DNA of 64,000 nt from Agarophyton chilense (taxonomy: Eukaryota; Rhodophyta; Florideophyceae; Gracilariales; Gracilariaceae): the NCBI GenBank assembly GCA_030374765.1, contig JARGXX010000084.1, positions 206,271-270,270 on the forward strand, in the 5' to 3' direction. This document shows, piece after piece, positions 41,950-55,458 of this stretch; position 1 is the first letter of the stretch, and every line of letters begins with the position of its first letter. The notes beneath the pieces are model-generated. The model saw only the letters and a program-made list of their open reading frames with translations, did no database searches and had not been told where the DNA came from. The translations under genes were made by a program, and so were the position numbers.

Positions 41950-42495
41950 ATGACCGATAATCACGTTCCAAATCCGACTCAAGCTCTTCAGATTGATGCT
42001 GCGTCTTCTTTCTACAGCCGAATTTGGCTTGGCGGAAGGCGCATGCTTCTTTGGTTTGAAGATATATCTGATGAAATTCTAGTGAAGTTCCGTTTAGCTT
42101 GGGCTTCTTGTCATATTTGCTAAGCGTTTGTTCAACTTCGTGGCCCGTTCCTAACCGAAGAAAAGGCCGATATACTCCAAAAATTGTTCAAGGTTTACGA
42201 CAATGGGATTCTGGAGTCCATAGACGAGCAGTTCATTCTCTTCCTATTCACATTTATAGTCTCGCAATATGGACATTTAAGTGCCGATCCTGAAGATACG
42301 TTTCTCAATGCCGTTGAATCATCTATACTACAAATCGAGGATAATCCTGATGTAGACTTTTCAATGGAATTCGAACCAAGGTCTGATATGTTGATTTTCC
42401 CGAAATCCTCCTGGTATACCAGAACTGAACGCCGTCCCCAATGGAACACTGAACCACTGACGAGTCGGGACGACTCTCTTTCATGGGGGAAGTGA
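41950..42495 (+). pseudogene. 182-codon frame with internal TAA, unit C
   Basis: ATG at 41950, TAA at 42121-42123, terminal TGA flush with the 3' LTR. Confidence 0.45.
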
Positions 42496-43223
42496 TGTTA
42501 GGAATTCAGATGATTTTTAGTCAATTATGTTATGCATTTATGTTATGATTTAGTATTACTATGCTTTAAGTATGTTATTTGAGTTTCAGTGCTTTGGCGG
42601 TCCAGTCCCATAATCCATTTTGACCCTCTAATCGCCATTTCAAGGACCATTGTCATCTCACACGTCACAATGACTTTATAGATGACATTCTTGTCACAAT
42701 CAACAAAGCTGTCACTGTCAGCATCATCGAGCAAGTGACAACGAGGCATTGGACACGCATGCACGATTGAACCTCGTGGAAGCAACCATGTTTCACACGA
42801 CACCCAATTAGAATGGTATATTAGAAAACCTTTATGACCTCTTCTTCGAAGGTTCAGTGGTTTATATAAACCCTGGTCGACTGGTTGACTCTCACCTCGG
42901 CCGTCACGAGGATTCACCTTTTCAACTACTGACCAGTGTTCTAACAACCTGTGCTCATTTGCCGGTATATGAAAACGCCAAACAACAAACGAGCCTCAAC
43001 TCCGATTACTTGCTTTCCCGACGCCAAACAACAAACGAGCCTCAACTCCGATTACTTGCTTTCCCGACGCCAAAAACGTTCCCCCTTCTGCTCATGTACT
43101 TGACTCCTATCAGTCCTTTTGAAACGTATATCGTCCGCCGGTTGCGCGGCGAAAACTGTTTCCCGTTGAAAGTGTAAACAATGGAAGCATACATGAAACC
43201 TTTTAGTTCAGTAATAAAAAGCC

Positions 43224-45284
43224 CTAGGCGCATTGGAAGTGAAGCGCCATGTCCTGCACGTTAAGAACGCAATCCATTGTGAAACGGCTGACGTCATGCG
43301 CACTTGCGGCGAAATTCATTCCATCTAGGAGTCCACGGAGATACGGCCACGGCGCGTGCAGCAGAGCCTCCTTCAAAAACACTTGGTTAGCCACGAACCA
43401 CTCGAAAAGCTTTGTAGTTGGTGTTCCTCGAGCTGCAGCACCCCTTCCATCACATTCTCGGAAGAACACCGTATGATGATGCTTTAAGTGAACGTCTAGT
43501 CGCAAGAGAGATGGGTGGCGGTCCACAATGTCGAAGGAATACAACTGCCACACCGCCTCGGAAGCTGACACGTATCTAGGATCCTAATAGTTGCTGATCT
43601 CTTTGTATCGACCATTTGCTGCTGCAATTTCCATAGTGACTAGATAATATCCTTTGCAAACGTATTTGAAAAGGTACTTGATTTCTTCGCCTCGAGAGAC
43701 GCACAACTCGGCATTCATTTGACATGCCATCTTGCGAAGTAGATTCGGGCTGTACAGGACGACCTAAGAATTATACAGCGAGACAACACATCATTGACGG
43801 TAAGTACAGACTTTGTCCTGCAATGACTCACCGCCACCTTCGGGAGAACAACGACGATAGGAGATGTAATGCCCGCTCTCAGTGCGACAAGTCTCGGCGT
43901 TGAACACCTTCGGGAAGTATATCTTGCAGACTCCTTCATCCTTTCAGGGCGCAGATTGGTTATCAGAGCCACAGGGCGTATGAACCATGTTCTTCAAAAC
44001 TAACTCGCGAAGAGTTGGGTCGGTTGGGGGCGGGATTTCTATGGAAATGACTTTGTCAACGTTCTCCGCAAAAAGAAGTCTGTGTTGAGAGCTAGAGTTC
44101 TAGAAGAAAATGATGTGAGCATGCGGAAAATCTCTCTTCTGGAACTCAACGACCTACAGATGGGCTGCTACGGTACCAAAGTATTTCTCCTCAATGGTGA
44201 AGGCCATCAAAGCCTTGAGAGTTAGGCGAAACACTCGCGCACATAAATCGGGCCTGTCCTATAGTAACAGTGGGGTTAATGCTAGAGTTTCAGCGGCCCC
44301 TGTTGACCCAGTTGGCCCTCGCTGAGTCCATGGATAGCACTGTATTGTAGGCCCGGATCTCATATCGGAAGTGTGTCGCCCGAGGTCCAGCGTAAGTCAA
44401 GACCTGGCAAAGTAGATGAGGGGGATCCGCAAGAGGAGGAAAGGACCGGGCGCCCTTGTTGCAGATGGTTCCGGAAAGAGGGTTGGTGCTCGACCTACTG
44501 ACAACACGCTCATCTCGAAAGGGCAACGCATTGCAGGAGCGACACGGAAAGTCCATGGAACTAAGGTCAAGATATGAAGAGGACTCTTCTTCGTGCTCAT
44601 CGAACAATGTGCGGGGCACTTGTTGAGTGGTTCTAACATAGCTCAGCCGGTGTTGTCGATCACGAGTGCGCTCCTGGCTTCTAGACTGACGAATTGAAAC
44701 TCTGTTGGCTTCATTTCTTCCAACTGAGTAGGAGTTTCTTCCAAAGTACATGTCTCGCGAATTAGCTCTCTGTTGGTCTCATTCGTTGCAGTATGAGTAG
44801 GGGTATCTTCCAAAGCCCGAGTCTCGCGCACTGCATCGCTTTTGGCCTCATTTCTTACAAAATGAGTAGGAGTGTTTCCCAAAGCCCGGGCCCCGCGCAT
44901 GTTGGCTCGACTAGGTGTGTCCTGTTCTGCTCTAGAACGACACGTAGCATCTCAGTTGGCACTAAGGTAAGTTCGGCGCTCGGGAGTTGTTTGAGATGCC
45001 CTCACATCACGCATAGCAGAGCAAATAGCTGCTTGGCATGCTGATTGGACAGATGGGATCTGCTGTGCTCTTGCTGCCTAGGATATAGTACGTAAAGCGT
45101 CAAGTCTTGTAATTCGTTGTTCCTCCGTTTCTTGCGATCTTCCTTGCCGCGAACGATCCCGGTCTATCGCTTGCGTTGTCTGGCGGTGGGTCTCGCTTTG
45201 CCGTGCACACCGGATTCCCGCGCGTTCTCGATGGTGACTCCTGCGCTCTTGACCCTGTTCTGCCGTCTCATTTGGTCGTCTCAC
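43224..45284 (-). pseudogene. Helitron Rep relic, unit C
   Basis: As in unit B, with the 44777 change altering Ala to Thr in the N-terminal repeat region. Confidence 0.9.
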
Positions 45285-46024
45285 AGGTGAAAGTTCACCC
45301 TATTGTCTTCTGCGAGCTTCGGTGGCGTCGCTGTAAGGTACGTTTGGAATAGAATCGCTAAGAAACCCTGTGAAAACACCCCTAAAAGTGCCCTACCTTG
45401 GAGCAACGGCGGCAGCATCGCCAAAAATAATATTAATACTGTGTTACTTATGAAACCGGGCCTGAGCGTATAATACGCAATTTCAAGCAATATCAATAAG
45501 AATATACTATTGGTTCACAACAGCAAGGGTTGGTCAAGTACTGTGAGTTCCTTTCCACGCAATGCAGTGATCCATCACGATGGCAGTCTTTGCAAGAATA
45601 CTTCGTTCAGCAGTAAGATCGTCTGCGAGGGAGTGAGACTGCAATAGAAATATTTAAAAATATTATGCCACCATATAATAAAAATCTTTATTAATAATAT
45701 TTTAAAGCATTCAAAACCTAATCATAAATAACTTCCTGTTTTTTCCAATGCCGTATGTTCTTCAGAATTTCTTTCCACGGTCCAATCTTCTTAATATGGA
45801 CCTTCTCTAAATAATAAGGACTTGCGATTGTTTTCCGTGAAGAAATGTGTTCCAGAAGAGGATCCGCAGCACGCTCGCAGGAAGCTGATCAGGCTCGCTG
45901 GAAGTGCGTGGAGCATGTTATTACACGTGTAAGTGTATAAGGATAGGAAAGCTCTGCAGAGTAGGGGAAACGAAATGCTTAAGGAAAGAAGACGACGGAG
46001 CAGGTAGCAAAGGAAAAGGGACGG

Positions 46025-46696
46025 ATGAAGGTGTCGAAGATAGTGGTTGTCCAGGGAACTGGTACTGTAACGAAGCAGCCTAAACAGTGCTCACCTTTTA
46101 ATTTTTTTTCCAACGTTCACATAAGCACAAGGTGCCGTTGCACTATATCCATGGAAAGGGTGCGCGCATTTGCACAAACACGCCGAGAGCAACGGCGCCC
46201 GTTGGCTGCAGCCCCGCAGACGTTTGCCGCCTCCCCAATGACGGGCCGTGGCAGTCTCGTTCCGCCGCCAGTGCGAGTGCCACGGCACGCCATTGATCCG
46301 CCGACGCACACGTGTCGTCGCCCACCAATACCGCGCCGCGGCACTCTGGTGTCGCCCCAAAGTGGCCCACTATGCTCTCCTGCAGTGACACACGGACAAA
46401 CAGACACAGACACAGACACAGACCTACAGACACAGGCATGTGCTTTACTAGTTGGATTCAACCACGCAGATCAAATGGTGAAAGAAAAGAACGATACGAG
46501 TTGTAAAACAAGCTATGAAAAATGCGATCATAGTCTCCCTGAGACCGCAGCTCTGAAAAGAGATGTGAAACATGTCCACGTGTATATGCGAAAGGGGTAC
46601 CATACACGATTGAGGGCCACAGCGGTACCGTACCCGTGTCAGGCTAGCACATGGGCCTCAACATCTGCCTGTTTATCCAAGAAAACATGGATTTAG
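46025..46696 (+). CDS. Hypothetical 223-residue frame, unit C
   Basis: Identical protein to units A and B. Confidence 0.2.
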   Translation: MKVSKIVVVQGTGTVTKQPKQCSPFNFFSNVHISTRCRCTISMERVRAFAQTRREQRRPLAAAPQTFAASPMTGRGSLVPPPVRVPRHAIDPPTHTCRRPPIPRRGTLVSPQSGPLCSPAVTHGQTDTDTDTDLQTQACALLVGFNHADQMVKEKNDTSCKTSYEKCDHSLPETAALKRDVKHVHVYMRKGYHTRLRATAVPYPCQASTWASTSACLSKKTWI

Positions 46697-47605
46697 TTTT
46701 CACTTTTCCCACTTCCTCCTTGTCCCGCAATTTCAGCACCACCAAAACCCTGTTTCCTCCGCAACGCAACTCAACCGGTAGCATTCCACGCACGGATTCT
46801 CCCACAACCGACATCTTGGTCACCACTATGTTCACACATGCGTTATCAACGTATCTCTCATATGCGCAGAAAATCCAAGGGCGGCTGTTGGTCGCGCTGC
46901 ACCTATCTTCGGGCTCTCCAGCGCGCGGGCCCGAGATTGAAACGTACCGTGTCCACAACGACCAACAATTTCAACGCTGCTTAATACATATCAACAAAGC
47001 ACCTGTGTTAGGAATTCAGATGATTTTTAGTCAATTATGTTATGCATTTATGTTATGATTTAGTTATACTATGCTTTAAGTCTGTTATTTGAGTTTTAGT
47101 GCTTTGGCGGTCCAGTCCCATAATCCATGTTGACCCTATTCGTCATTTCAAGGACCATTGTCATCTCACACGTCACAATGACTTTATAGATGACATTCTT
47201 GTCACAATCAACAAAGCTGTCACTGTCAGCATCATCGAGCAAGTGACAGCGAGGCATTGGACACGCATGCACGATTGAACCTCGTGGAAGCAACCATGTT
47301 TCACACGACACCCAATTAGAATGGTACATTAGAAAACACTCTTTATGACCTCTTCTTCGAAGGTTCAGTAGTCTATATAAACCCTGGTGGACCGGCCGAC
47401 TCTCACCTCGGCCGTCACGAGGATTCACCTTTTCAACTACTGACCAGTGTTCTAACATTGGTAGCCATCGCAAGTAAGTATTGCACTCACTTCAAACTGG
47501 TGACCATCCAGCCCTGGTGGATTTTGCTATACAAAATTCCCCAGGCTTGGATGAACCACAGGAATCCAGCTCTTTACTGACTGTCGATTTCTGCCGCGTT
47601 TCTGC

Positions 47606-48217
47606 GTGTTTCCAGTGAGCTCAATAAACCGATCTCAGGTACCGCCGTCTTCGCCGTCGTTCTATACCAACACGGATATCTCCTCCGAACCACCGTCATC
47701 GCCGCCGCCACCACCGCCACCACAGATCGACCCTGCTGATTGTAACCATTTCAGATCCCTGGAACCGCGTACTCCACCGCCGTACGAACAGTCTTCGCAG
47801 TCGTCTCCTCTTCGTGAACTGTTGTCAACCTTCGAACCGAGACCAAGTGCAACTAAGGATAACAAGGCCCAAAGCCGTCGCTTACTCCCAATCGACGACG
47901 GTGCCAACTTCCACATCTTTCGTGTAGCATCCGACCGTATCAGGCAGCAACGTAAGCGCACTCTCCGTCGTCGCCTCAAAACCCCTCGTTGCGACACGTG
48001 TGATTTATGTTTCAATAGCCGCGTTCAACTTGGTGAACATCTCTCTGGCAGCCGACACAGGAACAAAGTACTGAATCAGAAGTCCGCTCCAGGTTATTAC
48101 AATTGTGGTATTCGATCTTTCAACAACTGGAAGCACTACGAAGATCATAAAGGTGGAAGAAAGCATCAAGCCGCAGTTAGGAGAGAAAACCGCTGTGAAC
48201 AAGCTTATTTCAAGTAA
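47606..48217 (+). CDS. Zinc-finger frame without ATG, unit D
   Basis: Translation identical to unit B; the 47538 change lies upstream of the open frame. Confidence 0.5.
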   Translation: MFPVSSINRSQVPPSSPSFYTNTDISSEPPSSPPPPPPPQIDPADCNHFRSLEPRTPPPYEQSSQSSPLRELLSTFEPRPSATKDNKAQSRRLLPIDDGANFHIFRVASDRIRQQRKRTLRRRLKTPRCDTCDLCFNSRVQLGEHLSGSRHRNKVLNQKSAPGYYNCGIRSFNNWKHYEDHKGGRKHQAAVRRENRCEQAYFK

Positions 48218-48423
48218 ATACCAACGAAGTTGTTGCCCAAGTACTACCCATACTATTTCTTGCAAACTGCTCAGACATACTGAAGCAGTATAAAAAGAGT
48301 CAAAAACACTGAAACCTTTGAGGCCCAGTCACCACACTCTCACCACATCCACACCACACCCTCGCCGAACTTCACCGTACCCTCGTTTCCATTCCGTTCT
48401 ACCGTCATCAAACCCCTACCGAT

Positions 48424-48969
48424 ATGACCGATAATCACGTTCCAAATCCGACTCAAGCTCTTCAGATTGATGCTGCGTCTTCTTTCTACAGCCGAATTTG
48501 GCTTGGCGGAAGGCGCATGCTTCTTTGGTTTGAAGATATATCTGATGAAATTCTAGTGAAGTTCCGTTTAGCTTGGGCTTCTTGTCATATTTGCTAAGCG
48601 TTTGTTCAACTTCGTGGCCCGTTCCTAACCGAAGAAAAGGCCGATATACTCCAAAAATTGTTCAAGGTTTACGACAATGGGATTCTGGAGTCCATAGACG
48701 AGCAGTTCATTCTCTTCCTATTCACATTTATAGTCTCGCAATATGGACATTTAAGTGCCGATCCTGAAGATACGTTTCTCAATGCCGTTGAATCATCTAT
48801 ACTACAAATCGAGGATAATCCTGATGTAGACTTTTCAATGGAATTCGAACCAAGGTCTGATATGTTGATTTTCCCGAAATCCTCCTGGTATACCAGAACT
48901 GAACGCCGTCCCCAATGGAACACTGAACCACTGACGAGTCGGGACGACTCTCTTTCATGGGGGAAGTGA
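48424..48969 (+). pseudogene. 182-codon frame with internal TAA, unit D
   Basis: Internal TAA at 48595-48597, unchanged. Confidence 0.45.
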
Positions 48970-49712
48970 TGTTAGGAATTCAGATGATTTTTAGTCAATT
49001 ATGTTATGCATTTATGTTATGATTTAGTATTACTATGCTTTAAGTATGTTATTTGAGTTTCAGTGCTTTGGCGGTCCAGTCCCATAATCCATTTTGACCC
49101 TCTAATCGCCATTTCAAGGACCATTGTCATCTCACACGTCACAATGACTTTATAGATGACATTCTTGTCACAATCAACAAAGCTGTCACTGTCAGCATCA
49201 TCGAGCAAGTGACAACGAGGCATTGGACACGCATGCACGATTGAACCTCGTGGAAGCAACCATGTTTCACACGACACCCAATTAGAATGGTATATTAGAA
49301 AACCTTTATGACCTCTTCTTCGAAGGTTCAGTGGTTTATATAAACCCTGGTCGACTGGTTGACTCTCACCTCGGCCGTCACGAGGATTCACCTTTTCAAC
49401 TACTGACCAGTGTTCTAACAACCTGTGCTCATTTGCCGGTATATGAAAACGCCAAACAACAAACGAGCCTCAACTCCGATTACTTGCTTTCCCGACGCCA
49501 AACAACAAACGAGCCTCAACTCCGATTACTTGCTTTCCCGACGCCAAAACGTCCCGACGCCAAAACGTTCCCCCTTCTGCTCATGTACTTGACTCCTATC
49601 AGTCCTTTTGAAACGTATATCGTCCGCCGGTTGCGCGGCGAAAACTGTTTCCCGTTGAAAGTGTAAACAATGGAAGCATACATGAAACCTTTTAGTTCAG
49701 TAATAAAAAGCC

Positions 49713-51773
49713 CTAGGCGCATTGGAAGTGAAGCGCCATGTCCTGCACGTTAAGAACGCAATCCATTGTGAAACGGCTGACGTCATGCGCACTTGCGGCG
49801 AAATTCATTCCATCTAGGAGTCCACGGAGATACGGCCACGGCGCGTGCAGCAGAGCCTCCTTCAAAAACACTTGGTTAGCCACGAACCACTCGAAAAGCT
49901 TTGTAGTTGGTGTTCCTCGAGCTGCAGCACCCCTTCCATCACATTCTCGGAAGAACACCGTATGATGATGCTTTAAGTGAACGTCTAGTCGCAAGAGAGA
50001 TGGGTGGCGGTCCACAATGTCGAAGGAATACAACTGCCACACCGCCTCGGAAGCTGACACGTATCTAGGATCCTAATAGTTGCTGATCTCTTTGTATCGA
50101 CCATTTGCTGCTGCAATTTCCATAGTGACTAGATAATATCCTTTGCAAACGTATTTGAAAAGGTACTTGATTTCTTCGCCTCGAGAGACGCACAACTCGG
50201 CATTCATTTGACATGCCATCTTGCGAAGTAGATTCGGGCTGTACAGGACGACCTAAGAATTATACAGCGAGACAACACATCATTGACGGTAAGTACAGAC
50301 TTTGTCCTGCAATGACTCACCGCCACCTTCGGGAGAACAACGACGATAGGAGATGTAATGCCCGCTCTCAGTGCGACAAGTCTCGGCGTTGAACACCTTC
50401 GGGAAGTATATCTTGCAGACTCCTTCATCCTTTCAGGGCGCAGATTGGTTATCAGAGCCACAGGGCGTATGAACCATGTTCTTCAAAACTAACTCGCGAA
50501 GAGTTGGGTCGGTTGGGGGCGGGATTTCTATGGAAATGACTTTGTCAACGTTCTCCGCAAAAAGAAGTCTGTGTTGAGAGCTAGAGTTCTAGAAGAAAAT
50601 GATGTGAGCATGCGGAAAATCTCTCTTCTGGAACTCAACGACCTACAGATGGGCTGCTACGGTACCAAAGTATTTCTCCTCAATGGTGAAGGCCATCAAA
50701 GCCTTGAGAGTTAGGCGAAACACTCGCGCACATAAATCGGGCCTGTCCTATAGTAACAGTGGGGTTAATGCTAGAGTTTCAGCGGCCCCTGTTGACCCAG
50801 TTGGCCCTCGCTGAGTCCATGGATAGCACTGTATTGTAGGCCCGGATCTCATATCGGAAGTGTGTCGCCCGAGGTCCAGCGTAAGTCAAGACCTGGCAAA
50901 GTAGATGAGGGGGATCCGCAAGAGGAGGAAAGGACCGGGCGCCCTTGTTGCAGATGGTTCCGGAAAGAGGGTTGGTGCTCGACCTACTGACAACACGCTC
51001 ATCTCGAAAGGGCAACGCATTGCAGGAGCGACACGGAAAGTCCATGGAACTAAGGTCAAGATATGAAGAGGACTCTTCTTCGTGCTCATCGAACAATGTG
51101 CGGGGCACTTGTTGAGTGGTTCTAACATAGCTCAGCCGGTGTTGTCGATCACGAGTGCGCTCCTGGCTTCTAGACTGACGAATTGAAACTCTGTTGGCTT
51201 CATTTCTTCCAACTGAGTAGGAGTTTCTTCCAAAGTACATGTCTCGCGAATTAGCTCTCTGTTGGTCTCATTCGTTGCAGTATGAGTAGGGGTATCTTCC
51301 AAAGCCCGAGTCTCGCGCACTGCATCGCTTTTGGCCTCATTTCTTACAAAATGAGTAGGAGTGTTTCCCAAAGCCCGGGCCCCGCGCATGTTGGCTCGAC
51401 TAGGTGTGTCCTGTTCTGCTCTAGAACGACACGTAGCATCTCAGTTGGCACTAAGGTAAGTTCGGCGCTCGGGAGTTGTTTGAGATGCCCTCACATCACG
51501 CATAGCAGAGCAAATAGCTGCTTGGCATGCTGATTGGACAGATGGGATCTGCTGTGCTCTTGCTGCCTAGGATATAGTACGTAAAGCGTCAAGTCTTGTA
51601 ATTCGTTGTTCCTCCGTTTCTTGCGATCTTCCTTGCCGCGAACGATCCCGGTCTATCGCTTGCGTTGTCTGGCGGTGGGTCTCGCTTTGCCGTGCACACC
51701 GGATTCCCGCGCGTTCTCGATGGTGACTCCTGCGCTCTTGACCCTGTTCTGCCGTCTCATTTGGTCGTCTCAC
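49713..51773 (-). pseudogene. Helitron Rep relic, unit D
   Basis: Same stops and frameshifts as unit C. Confidence 0.9.
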
Positions 51774-52513
51774 AGGTGAAAGTTCACCCTATTGTCTTCT
51801 GCGAGCTTCGGTGGCGTCGCTGTAAGGTACGTTTGGAATAGAATCGCTAAGAAACCCTGTGAAAACACCCCTAAAAGTGCCCTACCTTGGAGCAACGGCG
51901 GCAGCATCGCCAAAAATAATATTAATACTGTGTTACTTATGAAACCGGGCCTGAGCGTATAATACGCAATTTCAAGCAATATCAATAAGAATATACTATT
52001 GGTTCACAACAGCAAGGGTTGGTCAAGTACTGTGAGTTCCTTTCCACGCAATGCAGTGATCCATCACGATGGCAGTCTTTGCAAGAATACTTCGTTCAGC
52101 AGTAAGATCGTCTGCGAGGGAGTGAGACTGCAATAGAAATATTTAAAAATATTATGCCACCATATAATAAAAATCTTTATTAATAATATTTTAAAGCATT
52201 CAAAACCTAATCATAAATAACTTCCTGTTTTTTCCAATGCCGTATGTTCTTCAGAATTTCTTTCCACGGTCCAATCTTCTTAATATGGACCTTCTCTAAA
52301 TAATAAGGACTTGCGATTGTTTTCCGTGAAGAAATGTGTTCCAGAAGAGGATCCGCAGCACGCTCGCAGGAAGCTGATCAGGCTCGCTGGAAGTGCGTGG
52401 AGCATGTTATTACACGTGTAAGTGTATAAGGATAGGAAAGCTCTGCAGAGTAGGGGAAACGAAATGCTTAAGGAAAGAAGACGACGGAGCAGGTAGCAAA
52501 GGAAAAGGGACGG

Positions 52514-53185
52514 ATGAAGGTGTCGAAGATAGTGGTTGTCCAGGGAACTGGTACTGTAACGAAGCAGCCTAAACAGTGCTCACCTTTTAATTTTTTTTCC
52601 AACGTTCACATAAGCACAAGGTGCCGTTGCACTATATCCATGGAAAGGGTGCGCGCATTTGCACAAACACGCCGAGAGCAACGGCGCCCGTTGGCTGCAG
52701 CCCCGCAGACGTTTGCCGCCTCCCCAATGACGGGCCGTGGCAGTCTCGTTCCGCCGCCAGTGCGAGTGCCACGGCACGCCATTGATCCGCCGACGCACAC
52801 GTGTCGTCGCCCACCAATACCGCGCCGCGGCACTCTGGTGTCGCCCCAAAGTGGCCCACTATGCTCTCCTGCAGTGACACACGGACAAACAGACACAGAC
52901 ACAGACACAGACCTACAGACACAGGCATGTGCTTTACTAGTTGGATTCAACCACGCAGATCAAATGGTGAAAGAAAAGAACGATACGAGTTGTAAAACAA
53001 GCTATGAAAAATGCGATCATAGTCTCCCTGAGACCGCAGCTCTGAAAAGAGATGTGAAACATGTCCACGTGTATATGCGAAAGGGGTACCGTACACGATT
53101 GAGGGCCACAGCGGTACCGTACCCGTGTCAGGCTAGCACATGGGCCTCAACATCTGCCTGTTTATCCAAGAAAACATGGATTTAG
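52514..53185 (+). CDS. Hypothetical 223-residue frame, unit D
   Basis: The base change at 53091 alters one residue (His to Arg) near the C-terminus. Confidence 0.2.
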   Translation: MKVSKIVVVQGTGTVTKQPKQCSPFNFFSNVHISTRCRCTISMERVRAFAQTRREQRRPLAAAPQTFAASPMTGRGSLVPPPVRVPRHAIDPPTHTCRRPPIPRRGTLVSPQSGPLCSPAVTHGQTDTDTDTDLQTQACALLVGFNHADQMVKEKNDTSCKTSYEKCDHSLPETAALKRDVKHVHVYMRKGYRTRLRATAVPYPCQASTWASTSACLSKKTWI

Positions 53186-54094
53186 TTTTCACTTTTCCCA
53201 CTTCCTCCTTGTCCCGCAATTTCAGCACCACCAAAACCCTGTTTCCTCCGCAACGCAACTCAACCGGTAGCATTCCACGCACGGATTCTCCCACAACCGA
53301 CATCTTGGTCACCACTATGTTCACACATGCGTTATCAACGTATCTCTCATATGCGCAGAAAATCCAAGGGCGGCTGTTGGTCGCGCTGCACCTATCTTCG
53401 GGCTCTCCAGCGCGCGGGCCCGAGATTGAAACGTACCGTGTCCACAACGACCAACAATTTCAACGCTGCTTAATACATATCAACAAAGCACCTGTGTTAG
53501 GAATTCAGATGATTTTTAGTCAATTATGTTATGCATTTATGTTATGATTTAGTTATACTATGCTTTAAGTCTGTTATTTGAGTTTTAGTGCTTTGGCGGT
53601 CCAGTCCCATAATCCATGTTGACCCTATTCGTCATTTCAAGGACCATTGTCATCTCACACGTCACAATGACTTTATAGATGACATTCTTGTCACAATCAA
53701 CAAAGCTGTCACTGTCAGCATCATCGAGCAAGTGACAGCGAGGCATTGGACACGCATGCACGATTGAACCTCGTGGAAGCAACCATGTTTCACACGACAC
53801 CCAATTAGAATGGTACATTAGAAAACACTCTTTATGACCTCTTCTTCGAAGGTTCAGTAGTCTATATAAACCCTGGTGGACCGGCCGACTCTCACCTCGG
53901 CCGTCACGAGGATTCACCTTTTCAACTACTGACCAGTGTTCTAACATTGGTAGCCATCGCAAGTAAGTATTGCACTCACTTCAAACTGGTGACCATCCAG
54001 CCCTGGTGGATTTTGCTATACAAAATTCCCCAGGCTTGGATGAACCACAGGAATCCAGCTCTTTACTGACTGTCGATTTCTGCCGCGTTTCTGC

Positions 54095-54706
54095 GTGTTT
54101 CCAGTGAGCTCAATAAACCGATCTCAGGTACCGCCGTCTTCGCCGTCGTTCTATACCAACACGGATATCTCCTCCGAACCACCGTCATCGCCGCCGCCAC
54201 CACCGCCACCACAGATCGACCCTGCTGATTGTAACCATTTCAGATCCCTGGAACCGCGTACTCCACCGCCGTACGAACAGTCTTCGCAGTCGTCTCCTCT
54301 TCGTGAACTGTTGTCAACCTTCGAACCGAGACCAAGTGCAACTAAGGATAACAAGGCCCAAAGCCGTCGCTTACTCCCAATCGACGACGGTGCCAACTTC
54401 CACATCTTTCGTGTAGCATCCGACCGTATCAGGCAGCAACGTAAGCGCACTCTCCGTCGTCGCCTCAAAACCCCTCGTTGCGACACGTGTGATTTATGTT
54501 TCAATAGCCGCGTTCAACTTGGTGAACATCTCTCTGGCAGCCGACACAGGAACAAAGTACTGAATCAGAAGTCCGCTCCAGGTTATTACAATTGTGGTAT
54601 TCGATCTTTCAACAACTGGAAGCACTACGAAGATCATAAAGGTGGAAGAAAGCATCAAGCCGCAGTTAGGAGAGAAAACCGCTGTGAACAAGCTTATTTC
54701 AAGTAA
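54095..54706 (+). CDS. Zinc-finger frame without ATG, unit E
   Basis: Translation identical to unit B. Confidence 0.5.
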   Translation: MFPVSSINRSQVPPSSPSFYTNTDISSEPPSSPPPPPPPQIDPADCNHFRSLEPRTPPPYEQSSQSSPLRELLSTFEPRPSATKDNKAQSRRLLPIDDGANFHIFRVASDRIRQQRKRTLRRRLKTPRCDTCDLCFNSRVQLGEHLSGSRHRNKVLNQKSAPGYYNCGIRSFNNWKHYEDHKGGRKHQAAVRRENRCEQAYFK

Positions 54707-54912
54707 ATACCAACGAAGTTGTTGCCCAAGTACTACCCATACTATTTCTTGCAAACTGCTCAGACATACTGAAGCAGTATAAAAAGAGTCAAAAACACTG
54801 AAACCTTTGAGGCCCAGTCACCACACTCTCACCACATCCACACCACACCCTCGCCGAACTTCACCGTACCCTCGTTTCCATTCCGTTCTACCGTCATCAA
54901 ACCCCTACCGAT

Positions 54913-55458
54913 ATGACCGATAATCACGTTCCAAATCCGACTCAAGCTCTTCAGATTGATGCTGCGTCTTCTTTCTACAGCCGAATTTGGCTTGGCGGAA
55001 GGCGCATGCTTCTTTGGTTTGAAGATATATCTGATGAAATTCTAGTGAAGTTCCGTTTAGCTTGGGCTTCTTGTCATATTTGCTAAGCGTTTGTTCAACT
55101 TCGTGGCCCGTTCCTAACCGAAGAAAAGGCCGATATACTCCAAAAATTGTTCAAGGTTTACGACAATGGGATTCTGGAGTCCATAGACGAGCAGTTCATT
55201 CTCTTCCTATTCACATTTATAGTCTCGCAATATGGACATTTAAGTGCCGATCCTGAAGATACGTTTCTCAATGCCGTTGAATCATCTATACTACAAATCG
55301 AGGATAATCCTGATGTAGACTTTTCAATGGAATTCGAACCAAGGTCTGATATGTTGATTTTCCCGAAATCCTCCTGGTATACCAGAACTGAACGCCGTCC
55401 CCAATGGAACACTGAACCACTGACGAGTCGGGACGACTCTCTTTCATGGGGGAAGTGA
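54913..55458 (+). pseudogene. 182-codon frame with internal TAA, unit E
   Basis: Internal TAA at 55084-55086, unchanged. Confidence 0.45.

Larger units (their letters stand above)
40532..42946 (+). mobile_element. Non-autonomous LTR retrotransposon, unit C copy
   Basis: LTRs at 40532-40983 and 42496-42946, with the same flanking ACCTG. No change from the unit B copy was noticed. Confidence 0.95.
40182..46655. repeat. Array unit C (6,474 bp)
   Basis: One extra A near 43072 accounts for the length. It carries derived bases at 44777 (T) and 45493 (T), but ancestral bases at 41064 and 46602. Confidence 0.95.
47006..49420 (+). mobile_element. Non-autonomous LTR retrotransposon, unit D copy
   Basis: LTRs at 47006-47457 and 48970-49420. 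The A-to-T change at 47538 lies in the leader. Confidence 0.95.
46656..53144. repeat. Array unit D (6,489 bp)
   Basis: A private 16-bp insertion near 49550 (repeating CCCGACGCCAAAACGT) extends this unit. It is the first unit with derived bases at 47538 (T) and 53091 (G). Confidence 0.95.
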